This document shows, piece after piece, positions 27,010 through 35,262 of a stretch of DNA of 63,392 bases. The notes under the pieces were generated by a model that worked only from the letters and a program-made list of their open reading frames with translations, was not told the DNA's origin and made no database searches. Position 1 is the first letter of the stretch. Each line of letters begins with the position of its first letter. Source of the stretch: Shimia marina (GTDB lineage Bacteria > Pseudomonadota > Alphaproteobacteria > Rhodobacterales > Rhodobacteraceae); the NCBI RefSeq assembly GCF_001458175.1, contig NZ_CYPW01000011.1, positions 1-63,392 of the forward strand. The letters run 5' to 3'. The position numbers and the translations under genes were made by a program.

Positions 27010-29093
27010 TGGGATGTCTCCTTGGTGCGCACGTCCAGCGTGCCGTCGGCATGGGTCAGAACTTCGCGGCTTGCGGGCACGACAACGGTGGTCTCATCCT
27101 CTGTAACGAGAGCTGGACCCTGAGCGATGTGACCGGGGGGCAGGGCGGTGCGCGCAAGCACGGCGGCCTCTACGGTCTGGGCGAGAGCCGGGTCAAACAG
27201 CGGCCGGGTGGCCGTGGTCGCGACTGCGGTGAGTGCGCCTGCCTCCGTGAGTGGTGTGATGGCCGCTTGATCGGTGTAGGCGTTGACGCTCCAGACGGTG
27301 ATTTCCACTTCCATGCCCTCAACCGCGCGGCCAAAAAGGGCCTCGTAGTCGGCCTCAAACAGGCGCAGGAAGGTGGCTGCATCGGGGGCTGCGGCCTGTT
27401 CAGCGGTCAGGGTAATCGGAATTTCCCAGCCCTGTCCGGCGTAGCGCATGTAGATTTTATGATCGCGCAGGATCGCGGCCTCGGCGTCACAGCTGCGCAC
27501 AAAGCGGGTGGCCTCTTGTGACATATCGGCAAACAGCGCCTGCACTTTGGCTGGGTCAAAATCGCTCAGGCGCATAAAGACAGAGCGGTTGGCCTCAAAG
27601 CTGAAAGGCGCGCGCAGAAAGCCGATGGCAGAGCCCACGCCTGCGCCCTGAGGCACAAGGCAACGAGACACGCCAAGTTTTTCACAGAGGCGTGCAGCAT
27701 GCAGCGGCGCGGCCCCGCCAAAGGCGATCATGGTGTAGTCGCTGAGGTCTTCGCCATTTTCCACCGCATGCACGCGGGCGGCATTGGCCATGTTTTCATC
27801 CACCACTTCGGCAAGACCAAAAGCGGCTTCGGTGGCGCCCATCTCCAATGTCTGGCCGATGGCCTTGTGCAGCGCTTTGGCGGAGTTGTCCGGATGCAGC
27901 GGGATGGAGCCGCCTGCAAAATTCTTTGGGTCGAGCTTGCCAAGAATCAGATCTGCATCCGTCACCGCCGGTTCTTCGCCGCCGCGCCCATAGCAGGCCG
28001 GACCCGGCTCTGAGCCAGCGCTTTCCGGGCCAACGCGGATCTGGTTCATGGCGTCCACATGGGCGATGGAGCCGCCGCCGGCACCAATTTCGACCATGTC
28101 AATCACCGGGATCGAGATGGGCATGCCAGAGCCTTTTTTGAAGCGATAGGTGCGCGCCACTTCGAACACGCGGGCGGTTTTTGGGGTCTGGTCTTTGATC
28201 AGGCAGATCTTGGCGGTGGTGCCGCCCATGTCAAAGCTGAGCACTTTGCCCAGGCCGTGTTTGGCGGCGATGTCTGCGGCAAAAATCGCGCCCCCGGCGG
28301 GACCACTTTCCACCAGGCGCACTGGGAAATCCGCGGCACTTTCCAAGGACATAATACCGCCACCTGAGTGCATCAGGAATACGGGGCAGGCTGCGCCTTC
28401 GTCAGCAAGGCGGGATTTCAGGCGGCCCAGATAGGATTTGATCAGCGGCTTGATATAGGCATTGGCGATGGTGGTGTTGAAGCGTTCGTACTCGCGTATT
28501 TGCGGGGACACTTCACAGGAGAGCGAGACCATCACATCGGGCAGTTTTTCGGCCAGCACCTCGGCAATCAGGCGTTCGTGGGTGTCGTTCACATAGGAGT
28601 GCAGAAGGCCGACGGCGATGCTTTCATAGTCTGCGGTGCGCAGCGCTTCGGCGAGGGCTTCTATTTCTTGCAGATCCAGTGGAATCAGGCGGTTGCCATT
28701 GGCATCCATGCGTTCGCTCACAACGTAGCGGCGGTTGCGTGGCAGCAGTGGTTCGGGCAGCGTGAGGTTCAGATCATATTGTTCAAAGCGGCTTTCGGTG
28801 CGCATTTCGATCACGTCGCGAAAGCCCTTGGTGGTGATCAGCGCGGTTTTGGCGCCACGTCGCTCAATCAGCGCATTGGTGGCCAGCGTGGTGCCATGAA
28901 TGATCTGAGAAATCGCTGAAGGGGTTACACCTGCTTTGGCACAGACCTGATGCATGCCGTCCACGATGGCATTTTCGGGCGCGGCGTAGGTGGTCAAGAC
29001 TTTGGTGGAAAAGCGGTTTTCACCAATTTCCAGGACCACATCGGTAAAGGTGCCGCCAATGTCGACGCCCAGACGGGCGGGGTGCGCATGCAT
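27006..29093 (-). CDS. hyuA: Hydantoinase/oxoprolinase subunit A
   Basis: ATP-binding partner subunit of 695 residues with an actin-like ATPase fold. It opens with 'LGVDIGGTFTDVVLE' (phosphate 1), has 'HGTTLATNALIERRG' around 65-79 and a second phosphate loop 'LSFDMGGTTAKICLI' around 285-300, then 'AGGGSIAHVD' and the C-terminal hydantoinase domain. First gene of the five-gene leftward operon behind the LysR regulator and its ATTGGAT sites. Length and domain order are normal for the family. Substrate cannot be read from sequence. Confidence 0.93.
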   Translation of the reverse strand: MHAHPARLGVDIGGTFTDVVLEIGENRFSTKVLTTYAAPENAIVDGMHQVCAKAGVTPSAISQIIHGTTLATNALIERRGAKTALITTKGFRDVIEMRTESRFEQYDLNLTLPEPLLPRNRRYVVSERMDANGNRLIPLDLQEIEALAEALRTADYESIAVGLLHSYVNDTHERLIAEVLAEKLPDVMVSLSCEVSPQIREYERFNTTIANAYIKPLIKSYLGRLKSRLADEGAACPVFLMHSGGGIMSLESAADFPVRLVESGPAGGAIFAADIAAKHGLGKVLSFDMGGTTAKICLIKDQTPKTARVFEVARTYRFKKGSGMPISIPVIDMVEIGAGGGSIAHVDAMNQIRVGPESAGSEPGPACYGRGGEEPAVTDADLILGKLDPKNFAGGSIPLHPDNSAKALHKAIGQTLEMGATEAAFGLAEVVDENMANAARVHAVENGEDLSDYTMIAFGGAAPLHAARLCEKLGVSRCLVPQGAGVGSAIGFLRAPFSFEANRSVFMRLSDFDPAKVQALFADMSQEATRFVRSCDAEAAILRDHKIYMRYAGQGWEIPITLTAEQAAAPDAATFLRLFEADYEALFGRAVEGMEVEITVWSVNAYTDQAAITPLTEAGALTAVATTATRPLFDPALAQTVEAAVLARTALPPGHIAQGPALVTEDETTVVVPASREVLTHADGTLDVRTKETSQ

Positions 29094-29149
29094 GTGGATA
29101 GTCCTTCCAGAGATCGTTGGGATCAGGCTATCCGCAGGCGGGAGATGAA

Positions 29150-29178
29150 ATCCAATTATTAGATTGGATAAATTGGAT
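29150..29178. promoter_or_regulatory. ATCCAAT/ATTGGAT operator before hyuA
   Basis: A perfect inverted repeat ATCCAAT-N6-ATTGGAT (29150-29169) is followed by a second ATTGGAT (29172-29178). The dyad has the size and T-N11-A form of LysR-type sites and lies about 57-85 bp before hyuA, between it and the LysR gene. It is most likely the binding site of that regulator. Confidence 0.7.
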
Positions 29179-29204
29179 AATAAAAATTTATGCTATAAGC
29201 CGCC

Positions 29205-30137
29205 TCACAGGAGATGATCTGCGGATTTGTGTAGAATGGCCGCCTCTGCATGTGTCTGAGCCACATTTTGTGCGATTTGGGCGGCGCTGCGCACAAAGCT
29301 GGGGCAGGTCTCGGCGTCAAACCGTGCGGAAAACACCAGCGCATCGGGCACCCACAGATAGCGCAGTGGGCGCAGGGTGCCGTTGAGGAGATCGTCGCGC
29401 AGCATCGCCTCGGGCAGGCAGGCCACACCCAGACCGTCGCGGGTCATCTGAAGGCATGCGGCCAGATTGGAGGAGGAGACATGGCGTACGGAAATTTCCG
29501 GCGCGGCAGCGAAATGGTCCTGCATCTGGTTGTAGGGAATGGTGCCTCGCGCATGGGTTAGAATGGGGTGGCGGGCCAGATCACGCAGCGAGAGGACATG
29601 TGTGCCGAGCTCCAGTCGGGGGCTGGCGACCCAGAGCATGGGCAGGGGGCCAAGATTTTCTGCTCCGCTGGTCTTACGCTCAAAAGGGCCATTTTGCAAC
29701 ACGAGGTCCAGCCGACGTTCGGCCAGCGCGCGGGACAGATTGGCTGAGACATCCACAGTCAGATCAACGTCGATGTTTGGAAAGCGGGCTTTCAGTGCCG
29801 TGAAAAACGCGCCCAGCCATGAGTGCACGATCATTTCCGTCACACCGATGCGTAGGGTGCCGTCAAACAGGCCGTCATCTTCCGCAGTTAGCAGAAATCT
29901 GTCCATAGCACGCAGCACATTGCGGGCTTCTTTCAGCAGAGCTTCGCCCATGGGGGTCAGGCGCACAGAGCCAGCATCCCGGATCATAACCACATGGCCC
30001 AATTGAGATTCCAATGCCGCAATGCGGGTCGAGATATTGGGCTGCGTGGTGTGGAGGCGGTCAGCGGCGCGGCGAAAGCTGCCAAGATCGGCGACGGCGG
30101 TGAAGGCTTCGAGTTGTTTGAAGGTGATCTGTGCCAA
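29205..30137 (-). CDS. LysR-family transcriptional regulator
   Basis: DNA-binding regulator of 310 residues: N-terminal winged helix 'FKQLEAFTAVADLGSFRRAADRL' region with 'TTQPNISTRIAALESQLG' (about 1-60), then the two-lobed effector domain ('LRIGVTEMIVHSWLGAFF', 'DLVLQNGP', 'GLGVACLPEAML'). It lies directly upstream of and on the same strand as the hydantoinase operon, an arrangement less common than the usual divergent one. It probably activates that operon from the ATTGGAT sites and may be co-transcribed with it. Confidence 0.92.
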   Translation of the reverse strand: MAQITFKQLEAFTAVADLGSFRRAADRLHTTQPNISTRIAALESQLGHVVMIRDAGSVRLTPMGEALLKEARNVLRAMDRFLLTAEDDGLFDGTLRIGVTEMIVHSWLGAFFTALKARFPNIDVDLTVDVSANLSRALAERRLDLVLQNGPFERKTSGAENLGPLPMLWVASPRLELGTHVLSLRDLARHPILTHARGTIPYNQMQDHFAAAPEISVRHVSSSNLAACLQMTRDGLGVACLPEAMLRDDLLNGTLRPLRYLWVPDALVFSARFDAETCPSFVRSAAQIAQNVAQTHAEAAILHKSADHLL

Positions 30138-30273
30138 GAGGGGCTCTTTCTGGCTAGGGGCGCTGTCACCTTAAGAGAGGGGCTGGATGAAGGGAAGGGG
30201 GAAGGAAAGTGTCATTTGTTTTTAGATGGTTAACGGTTGTTCACACGTCATGCAAAAAATATTCATTGCAATT

Positions 30274-30322
30274 ATTGGACCGTTCCAATTACGCTCTGCG
30301 CTATAATTTGGATCGTTCCAAG
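30274..30322 (+). promoter_or_regulatory. Twin LacI-type operators and promoter of the 18-gene operon
   Basis: Two near-identical palindromes with central CG, ATTGGACCGTTCCAAT (30274-30289) and TTTGGATCGTTCCAAG (30307-30322), stand 33 bp apart, about three helical turns. A perfect TATAAT (30302-30307) touches the second one. Binding would cover both the upstream promoter region and the start site, a classical repression layout. The LacI-family gene at 44874, inside the same operon, is the most likely binder. Confidence 0.75.
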
Positions 30323-30357
30323 TCTGATTCAGATAGCGATGTTGGAGGGAGTGGCCG

Positions 30358-31359
30358 ATGCGTTGGATTTTTGTAGGTGCGAGCACCATTGCCTCTCAAT
30401 ATATGTTGGGTGCGGTGCGCGCGCAGGGTGATGAGGTGGTCTGGGTGGTCAGTGGCTCAGCCGATCACGGACGGATCTGGGCCGAGGCACATGGCGTTGC
30501 GCGGGCGACCACGGATTTGGCAGACGCGCTGGCGGATGCAAGCTGTGATGCGGTTTATGTGTCTTCGACCAATGAAAAGCACCTGCCACAGGCGATGGCC
30601 GCGATTGCAGCGGGTAAGCACGTTCTGTGTGAGAAGCCGCTGGCTATGACCGTGTCAGATGCGGTTGGCATGGTGCGGGCCGCTGATGAGGCGGGGGTGA
30701 CCTTTGCCACCAACCACCATTTGCGGTGTTCTGGCACACATCAGGCGGTGCGCAATCTGATCGCAGGAGGCCGGATCGGCACGGTGCTGTCGTTGCGGAT
30801 TTTTCATGCGGTACATTTGCCGCCGCATTTGCAGGGCTGGCGGATCAATGACGCCGCAGCAGGGGGCGGGGTGATTCCTGACATCACGGTGCATGATGCG
30901 GATGTGACCCGGTTTCTCTTGGGGGAGGATCCCAAAACAGTTGTGGCGCAGATGGGGGCTTCGGGCATGGGCGACGGCGTTGAGGACAGCGCCATGTCTG
31001 TCTGGACCATGCCCAGTGGCGCCATGGTGATGAGTCATGAAAGCTTCACCCATCCGTATTCTGGCAGTGGGCTTGAGGTGCATGGCACTGAAGGCTCTAT
31101 TTTTGCGCAGGGTGTGATGACACAGGAGCCGGTGGGCGATGTGGAACTGGTTACGGCGGAAGGGCGTGTGGACGTCGAGGTGTCCCGTCACAGTCTCTAT
31201 GAGCATGGTGTTGCTGCGTTTTGTGCAGCGGTCAAAGGCGAAGGCCGCCCAGCCGCAGATGGGGTGGATGGCATCAAGTCACTGGCGGTTGCCATGGCTG
31301 TGCGCGACGCGGCGGCACAGGGGGCTGCGGTTGATGTGGACTATGGAGGTGTGGCGTGA
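30358..31359 (+). CDS. Gfo/Idh/MocA family oxidoreductase
   Basis: NAD(P)-dependent sugar dehydrogenase-type protein of 333 residues. It starts with the nucleotide fold 'RWIFVGASTIASQYM' and has the family signature 'AGKHVLCEKPLAMT' (about 84-97, with the catalytic-site Lys in EKP). A 'GGGVIPDITVHDADVTRFLLG' segment carries the Asp/His pair used by related sugar dehydrogenases. It is the first gene of the long rightward operon and overlaps the CoA-transferase gene by 4 bp. The substrate is probably a sugar or sugar derivative. Confidence 0.9.
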   Translation: MRWIFVGASTIASQYMLGAVRAQGDEVVWVVSGSADHGRIWAEAHGVARATTDLADALADASCDAVYVSSTNEKHLPQAMAAIAAGKHVLCEKPLAMTVSDAVGMVRAADEAGVTFATNHHLRCSGTHQAVRNLIAGGRIGTVLSLRIFHAVHLPPHLQGWRINDAAAGGGVIPDITVHDADVTRFLLGEDPKTVVAQMGASGMGDGVEDSAMSVWTMPSGAMVMSHESFTHPYSGSGLEVHGTEGSIFAQGVMTQEPVGDVELVTAEGRVDVEVSRHSLYEHGVAAFCAAVKGEGRPAADGVDGIKSLAVAMAVRDAAAQGAAVDVDYGGVA

Positions 31360-32927
31360 GCAAGGTTGTTTCTCCGAGCCAAGCAGTTTCACAGATCAGA
31401 GATGGCGCGGTTGTCTCTGTCTCGTCGAGTTCTTCACTGGGCTGTCCCGATCTGGTGCTCAAGGCGATTGGCGCACGGTTTGAGGCCGAAGGGCATCCGC
31501 AGAATATCACGTCGCTGCATCCGATTGCGGCGGGCGACATGTATGGTGTCAAAGGTATGGATTACCTCGCGCAGGATGGCCTGTTGCGCCGTGTGATTGC
31601 GGGCTCTTATCCTTCCGGGCCCTCAAGTCTTGAGATGCCGGACATCTGGAAGATGATCGTTGAGGACCGGGTGGCCGCCTATAACGTGCCATCGGGCATC
31701 ATGTATGACATGCACCGCGAAGCGGCGGCGCGCCGTCCCGGCGTACTGACCAAAGTGGGGTTGCAGACTTTTGTGGATCCGATCCGCGAAGGCTGTGCGA
31801 TGAACGAAAAAGCCGCTGCCGCGCCGATTGTGTCTCGGACTGAATTTGGCGGCGAAACCTGGCTGCATTTTCCCAATATTGCGCCGGACGTCTGCATTCT
31901 GCGCGCGACCACGGCGGATGAACATGGCAACCTGACTTATGAACATGAGGGTGCCTATCTGGGGGGGCTGGAACAGGCGATTGCCGCGCGCAACAATGGC
32001 GGGCTGGTGATTGCGCAGGTGAGCCGCGTGACCATGCGGGGCAGTTTGCGGCCGCATGACGTGCGGGTGCCGGGGCATCTGGTGGATCTGGTGGTGTTGG
32101 ATCCGGATCAGAAACAGACCTGTGAGACCCCATATGATCCGGCGATTTCCGGGCAGGTGATGCGCCCTTGGGACAGTTTCACACTGGCGGAGTATGGTGT
32201 TGAAAAGGTAATCGCGCGCCGCGCTGCGATGGAGCTTTCTCAGGGGCAGACCGCCAATCTGGGCTTTGGCATCAGCGCCATGGTGCCACGTGTTTTGCTG
32301 GAAGAAGGTCATCCTGAGGCCGTCACTTGGGCGATTGAACAAGGCGCTGTTGGGGGCGTGCCACTCACGGGATTTGCTTTCGGCTGTGCCTCCAATGCGG
32401 ATGCATTTGTGCCGAGCCCCCAACAGTTTATTTACTTTCAGGGCGGCGGATTTGACATGTCTTTCCTTTCCTTCCTGGAGGTCGATGTAGAAGGCAATGT
32501 GAATGTCTCAAAGCTGGGCAAGAAACCCTATCTGACGGCGGGATGCGGCGGTTTTGTCGACATCACCGCGCGCGCGAAGAAGATTGTCTTCAGCGGCTGG
32601 TTTGAAGCGGGCGCGCAGATGGAACTGAGCGAAGAGGCTCTGCGTGTAGCCAAACCGGGCAAATTCACCAAAATGGTGGATCAGGTGGAACATGTGACCT
32701 TCTCTGGCGCGCGTGCGCGGGAGACTGGGCAAGAGGTGCTCTATATCACTGAACGCTGCGTGATCCGACTGACCGATCAGGGGCTTGTGGCCACGGAAAT
32801 CATGCCGGGCATTGATGCGCAGGCGGATATCGTCGGCGTGACCGAAGGCCGCGTGACGGTGGCGGAAAATGCCCAGTTGATGGACAAGCGTCTGTTGGCA
32901 CAGGCGCCGATGGGGCTGGTGCTGTGA
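31356..32927 (+). CDS. Class I acyl-CoA:acetate CoA-transferase (YdiF/Pct type)
   Basis: Fused two-domain CoA-transferase of 523 residues that moves CoA between short-chain acids via a glutamyl-CoA thioester. The catalytic Glu is expected at 328 in 'WAIEQGAVGGVP'. Domain one spans about 1-265 ('RTEFGGETWLHFPNIAPDVC', 'ADEHGNLTYEHE'), domain two about 285-520 ('NLGFGISAMVP', 'FDMSFLSFLEVDVEGNVNVSKL'). Propionate/acrylate/lactate CoA-transferases and acetate:acetoacetate enzymes share this form, so the acid is unknown. It overlaps both neighbours, which is strong evidence that acyl activation belongs to the pathway of this operon. Confidence 0.88.
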   Translation: MSKVVSPSQAVSQIRDGAVVSVSSSSSLGCPDLVLKAIGARFEAEGHPQNITSLHPIAAGDMYGVKGMDYLAQDGLLRRVIAGSYPSGPSSLEMPDIWKMIVEDRVAAYNVPSGIMYDMHREAAARRPGVLTKVGLQTFVDPIREGCAMNEKAAAAPIVSRTEFGGETWLHFPNIAPDVCILRATTADEHGNLTYEHEGAYLGGLEQAIAARNNGGLVIAQVSRVTMRGSLRPHDVRVPGHLVDLVVLDPDQKQTCETPYDPAISGQVMRPWDSFTLAEYGVEKVIARRAAMELSQGQTANLGFGISAMVPRVLLEEGHPEAVTWAIEQGAVGGVPLTGFAFGCASNADAFVPSPQQFIYFQGGGFDMSFLSFLEVDVEGNVNVSKLGKKPYLTAGCGGFVDITARAKKIVFSGWFEAGAQMELSEEALRVAKPGKFTKMVDQVEHVTFSGARARETGQEVLYITERCVIRLTDQGLVATEIMPGIDAQADIVGVTEGRVTVAENAQLMDKRLLAQAPMGLVL

Positions 32928-33691
32928 GTGGTGTGCGCCTTGACATACAGGCGGGTGTTGCGACGCTCACGCTTGAAAATGAGACAAAGTTCAACGCGCT
33001 GGACATGGCGATGCTGGCTGATCTGGAGCGTCACGTTGTGGATTTGGAGAAAGACCGTGCGGTGCGGGTGGTGGTGCTCACCGGTGCAGGGCAGAAGGCC
33101 TTCTGCAGCGGGGCGGACATTGCCGCCTGGGGCAACTTAAGTCCGGCAGAATTTGCGCGACACTGGGTGCGGGACGGGCATCGTCTGTTTGATCGCATCG
33201 CGACGCTGAGCAAACCCACCATTGCGGCGATCAATGGGCATGCATTTGGCGGCGGTTTGGAGCTCGCGGCTGCCTGCGACATCCGCCTTATGACCCCCAA
33301 AGCCACTTTGGCCTTACCAGAAGCGCGGCTGGGCATTGTGCCGGGATGGTCGGGCACGCAGCGGCTTGTGACCGGGTTGAATGCGCCGCTGGTCAAGGAG
33401 ATGGCGCTGTTTGGGCGGCGGATTACGGCGGAACGCGCCCATCAAAGCGGGTTTGTGGCCGAGATCGCCGAGGATGTGAAAATGCGCGCTGCGGAGATCG
33501 CGCAGGCGCAACAGGAGCTGTCGCCGCGGGCGGTGGAAATTGCCAAGACCATGATCCTTGCAGGCAGCGGTGAAGACAGCCGGGCGATGATTGAGGCGCT
33601 GGGCAGTGCAGCGGCGGCAGCGGCAGAGGATCGCAACGAAGGGGTGGCGGCGTTTTTGGAAAAGCGCTGCGCGACATTCACAGGGAACTGA
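32924..33691 (+). CDS. Enoyl-CoA hydratase/isomerase family protein
   Basis: Crotonase-fold protein of 255 residues that adds water to, or shifts the double bond of, an enoyl-CoA. The oxyanion-hole segments are 'AFCSGADIAAWG' (about 60-71) and 'GHAFGGGLELAAACDIRL' (about 105-122); 'LPEARLGIVPGWSGTQRL' follows, with Glu at the usual catalytic position. The start is a GTG overlapping the CoA-transferase stop (GTGA). It probably acts on the CoA ester made by that transferase. Confidence 0.88.
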   Translation: MSGVRLDIQAGVATLTLENETKFNALDMAMLADLERHVVDLEKDRAVRVVVLTGAGQKAFCSGADIAAWGNLSPAEFARHWVRDGHRLFDRIATLSKPTIAAINGHAFGGGLELAAACDIRLMTPKATLALPEARLGIVPGWSGTQRLVTGLNAPLVKEMALFGRRITAERAHQSGFVAEIAEDVKMRAAEIAQAQQELSPRAVEIAKTMILAGSGEDSRAMIEALGSAAAAAAEDRNEGVAAFLEKRCATFTGN

Positions 33692-35227
33692 ATGATGAAC
33701 GATTTGTCGATTAGGGCATCGGTGGGGTTTGAGCCGGCCAAAGAGGTGTTTGCCGGGCAGCATCTGATTGATGGCGCGTGGGTGGACAGTGCGAGCGGGG
33801 CGACGTTTGAGCGGGTGTCCCCGAGCCACGGTGTTGTGGTGAGCCGCTGTGCCGAGGGCGGTGAAGCGGAGGCCAATGCGGCCATAGTTGCGGCGCGGAC
33901 AGCCTTTGACAGCGGTGTCTGGAGCCGCATTTCCGGCAAGGAGCGCGCGGCGGTCCTGCTGAAGGTGGCGGATCTGATCGAGGCCAATGTGGAGCGGATC
34001 ACGCTGCAGGAGGTGCTGGAGAGCGGGAAGCCGATTGCGCAGGCGCGCGGTGAAGTCTCTGGCGCAGCAGATCATTGGCGCTATGCGGCCAGTCTGGCGC
34101 GTGGTGTGCATGGGGACAGCCATGATACGCTGGGCGCTGATATGGTGGCGATGGTGCTGAAACAGCCGATTGGCGTTGTTTCGATCATCACCCCGTGGAA
34201 CTTCCCGTTCTGGATCCTGAGCCAGAAGCTGCCTTATGCGTTGGCGGCGGGCTGCACCTGTGTTGTGAAGCCCTCTGAGATGACCCCGGCCAGCACGGTG
34301 ATGCTGGGTGAGCTGCTGATAGAAGCGGGACTTCCAGCTGGTGTGTGCAATATTGTGCTCGGCTATGGCGATCCGGTTGGCAGCGTGATGTCCACGCACA
34401 AGGATGTGGATATGGTGAGCTTCACCGGCTCTACGCGCGTGGGCAAGCTGATCAGCAAGGTGGCGGCGGACACCCTCAAGAAGGTTGCGCTGGAACTGGG
34501 CGGGAAGAACGCGCAGGTGATTTTCCCGGATGCGGATTTGGATGAGGCCGCAGATGCCGTGGTGTTTGGCACCTATTTCAACGTTGGTCAGTGTTGCAAT
34601 GGCTCAAGCCGGATCATCGTGCACAAGGACATTGCCGAGGATTTTGTGGCCCGTGTTGTCGCCCTGTCGCGCGATGTGCGCTTTGGCGACCCGATGGATG
34701 AAGCCACGCAGGTGGGCGCGATTGTGACCGCCGCGCATAACGCGCAGATCCACAAACATGTGCAGGCTGCGCAGGCCGCCGGTGCCAAGCTGGCATTGGG
34801 GGGCGGGCCATTGGTTGTGGATGGATTGAGTGATCAATTTTATCAACCAACTGTTTTAATTGATGTGAGCGCTGACATGGGGGCTGCACAAGATGAAATT
34901 TTTGGTCCAGTGTTGTCGGTGATGACATTTGACTCGCTGGAGGAGGCGGTCGCTTTGGCCAATGGAACGGATTACGGCCTGTCCGCCGGGGTGTGGAGCA
35001 GCAATATGCACACCTGTCTGGAGTTCAGCCGCCGCGCGGAGGCGGGCACGGTTTGGACCAACACCTGGATGGATGGCTATCCTGAGGTGACCTTTGGAGG
35101 TGCTAAGCAATCAGGTCAGGGGCGGGAAATTGGCCGCTATGGGTTTGAGGAATTCTTTGAGGTGAAATCTGTTGTGATGCGTGTGGGAGAGAAGAGCCGC
35201 GCACGGTGGGTGACCAAGGAGACATAA
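33692..35227 (+). CDS. Aldehyde dehydrogenase (betaine-aldehyde-dehydrogenase-like)
   Basis: NAD(P)-dependent, non-acylating aldehyde dehydrogenase of 511 residues. Seen are 'ITPWNFPFWILSQKLPYALA' (about 166-185), 'FTGSTRVG' (244-251), 'ELGGKN' with catalytic Glu268 and 'GQCCNGSSR' with the catalytic Cys expected at 302. It begins directly at the previous stop codon. It likely oxidises an aldehyde made by one of the GMC oxidoreductases of this operon. A short AT-rich patch (about 34820-34910) interrupts the otherwise GC-rich coding sequence without breaking the frame. Confidence 0.93.
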   Translation: MMNDLSIRASVGFEPAKEVFAGQHLIDGAWVDSASGATFERVSPSHGVVVSRCAEGGEAEANAAIVAARTAFDSGVWSRISGKERAAVLLKVADLIEANVERITLQEVLESGKPIAQARGEVSGAADHWRYAASLARGVHGDSHDTLGADMVAMVLKQPIGVVSIITPWNFPFWILSQKLPYALAAGCTCVVKPSEMTPASTVMLGELLIEAGLPAGVCNIVLGYGDPVGSVMSTHKDVDMVSFTGSTRVGKLISKVAADTLKKVALELGGKNAQVIFPDADLDEAADAVVFGTYFNVGQCCNGSSRIIVHKDIAEDFVARVVALSRDVRFGDPMDEATQVGAIVTAAHNAQIHKHVQAAQAAGAKLALGGGPLVVDGLSDQFYQPTVLIDVSADMGAAQDEIFGPVLSVMTFDSLEEAVALANGTDYGLSAGVWSSNMHTCLEFSRRAEAGTVWTNTWMDGYPEVTFGGAKQSGQGREIGRYGFEEFFEVKSVVMRVGEKSRARWVTKET

Positions 35228-35262
35228 ATTCAAAAGAAATTCGCAGATAGGGAGGAAACAAT

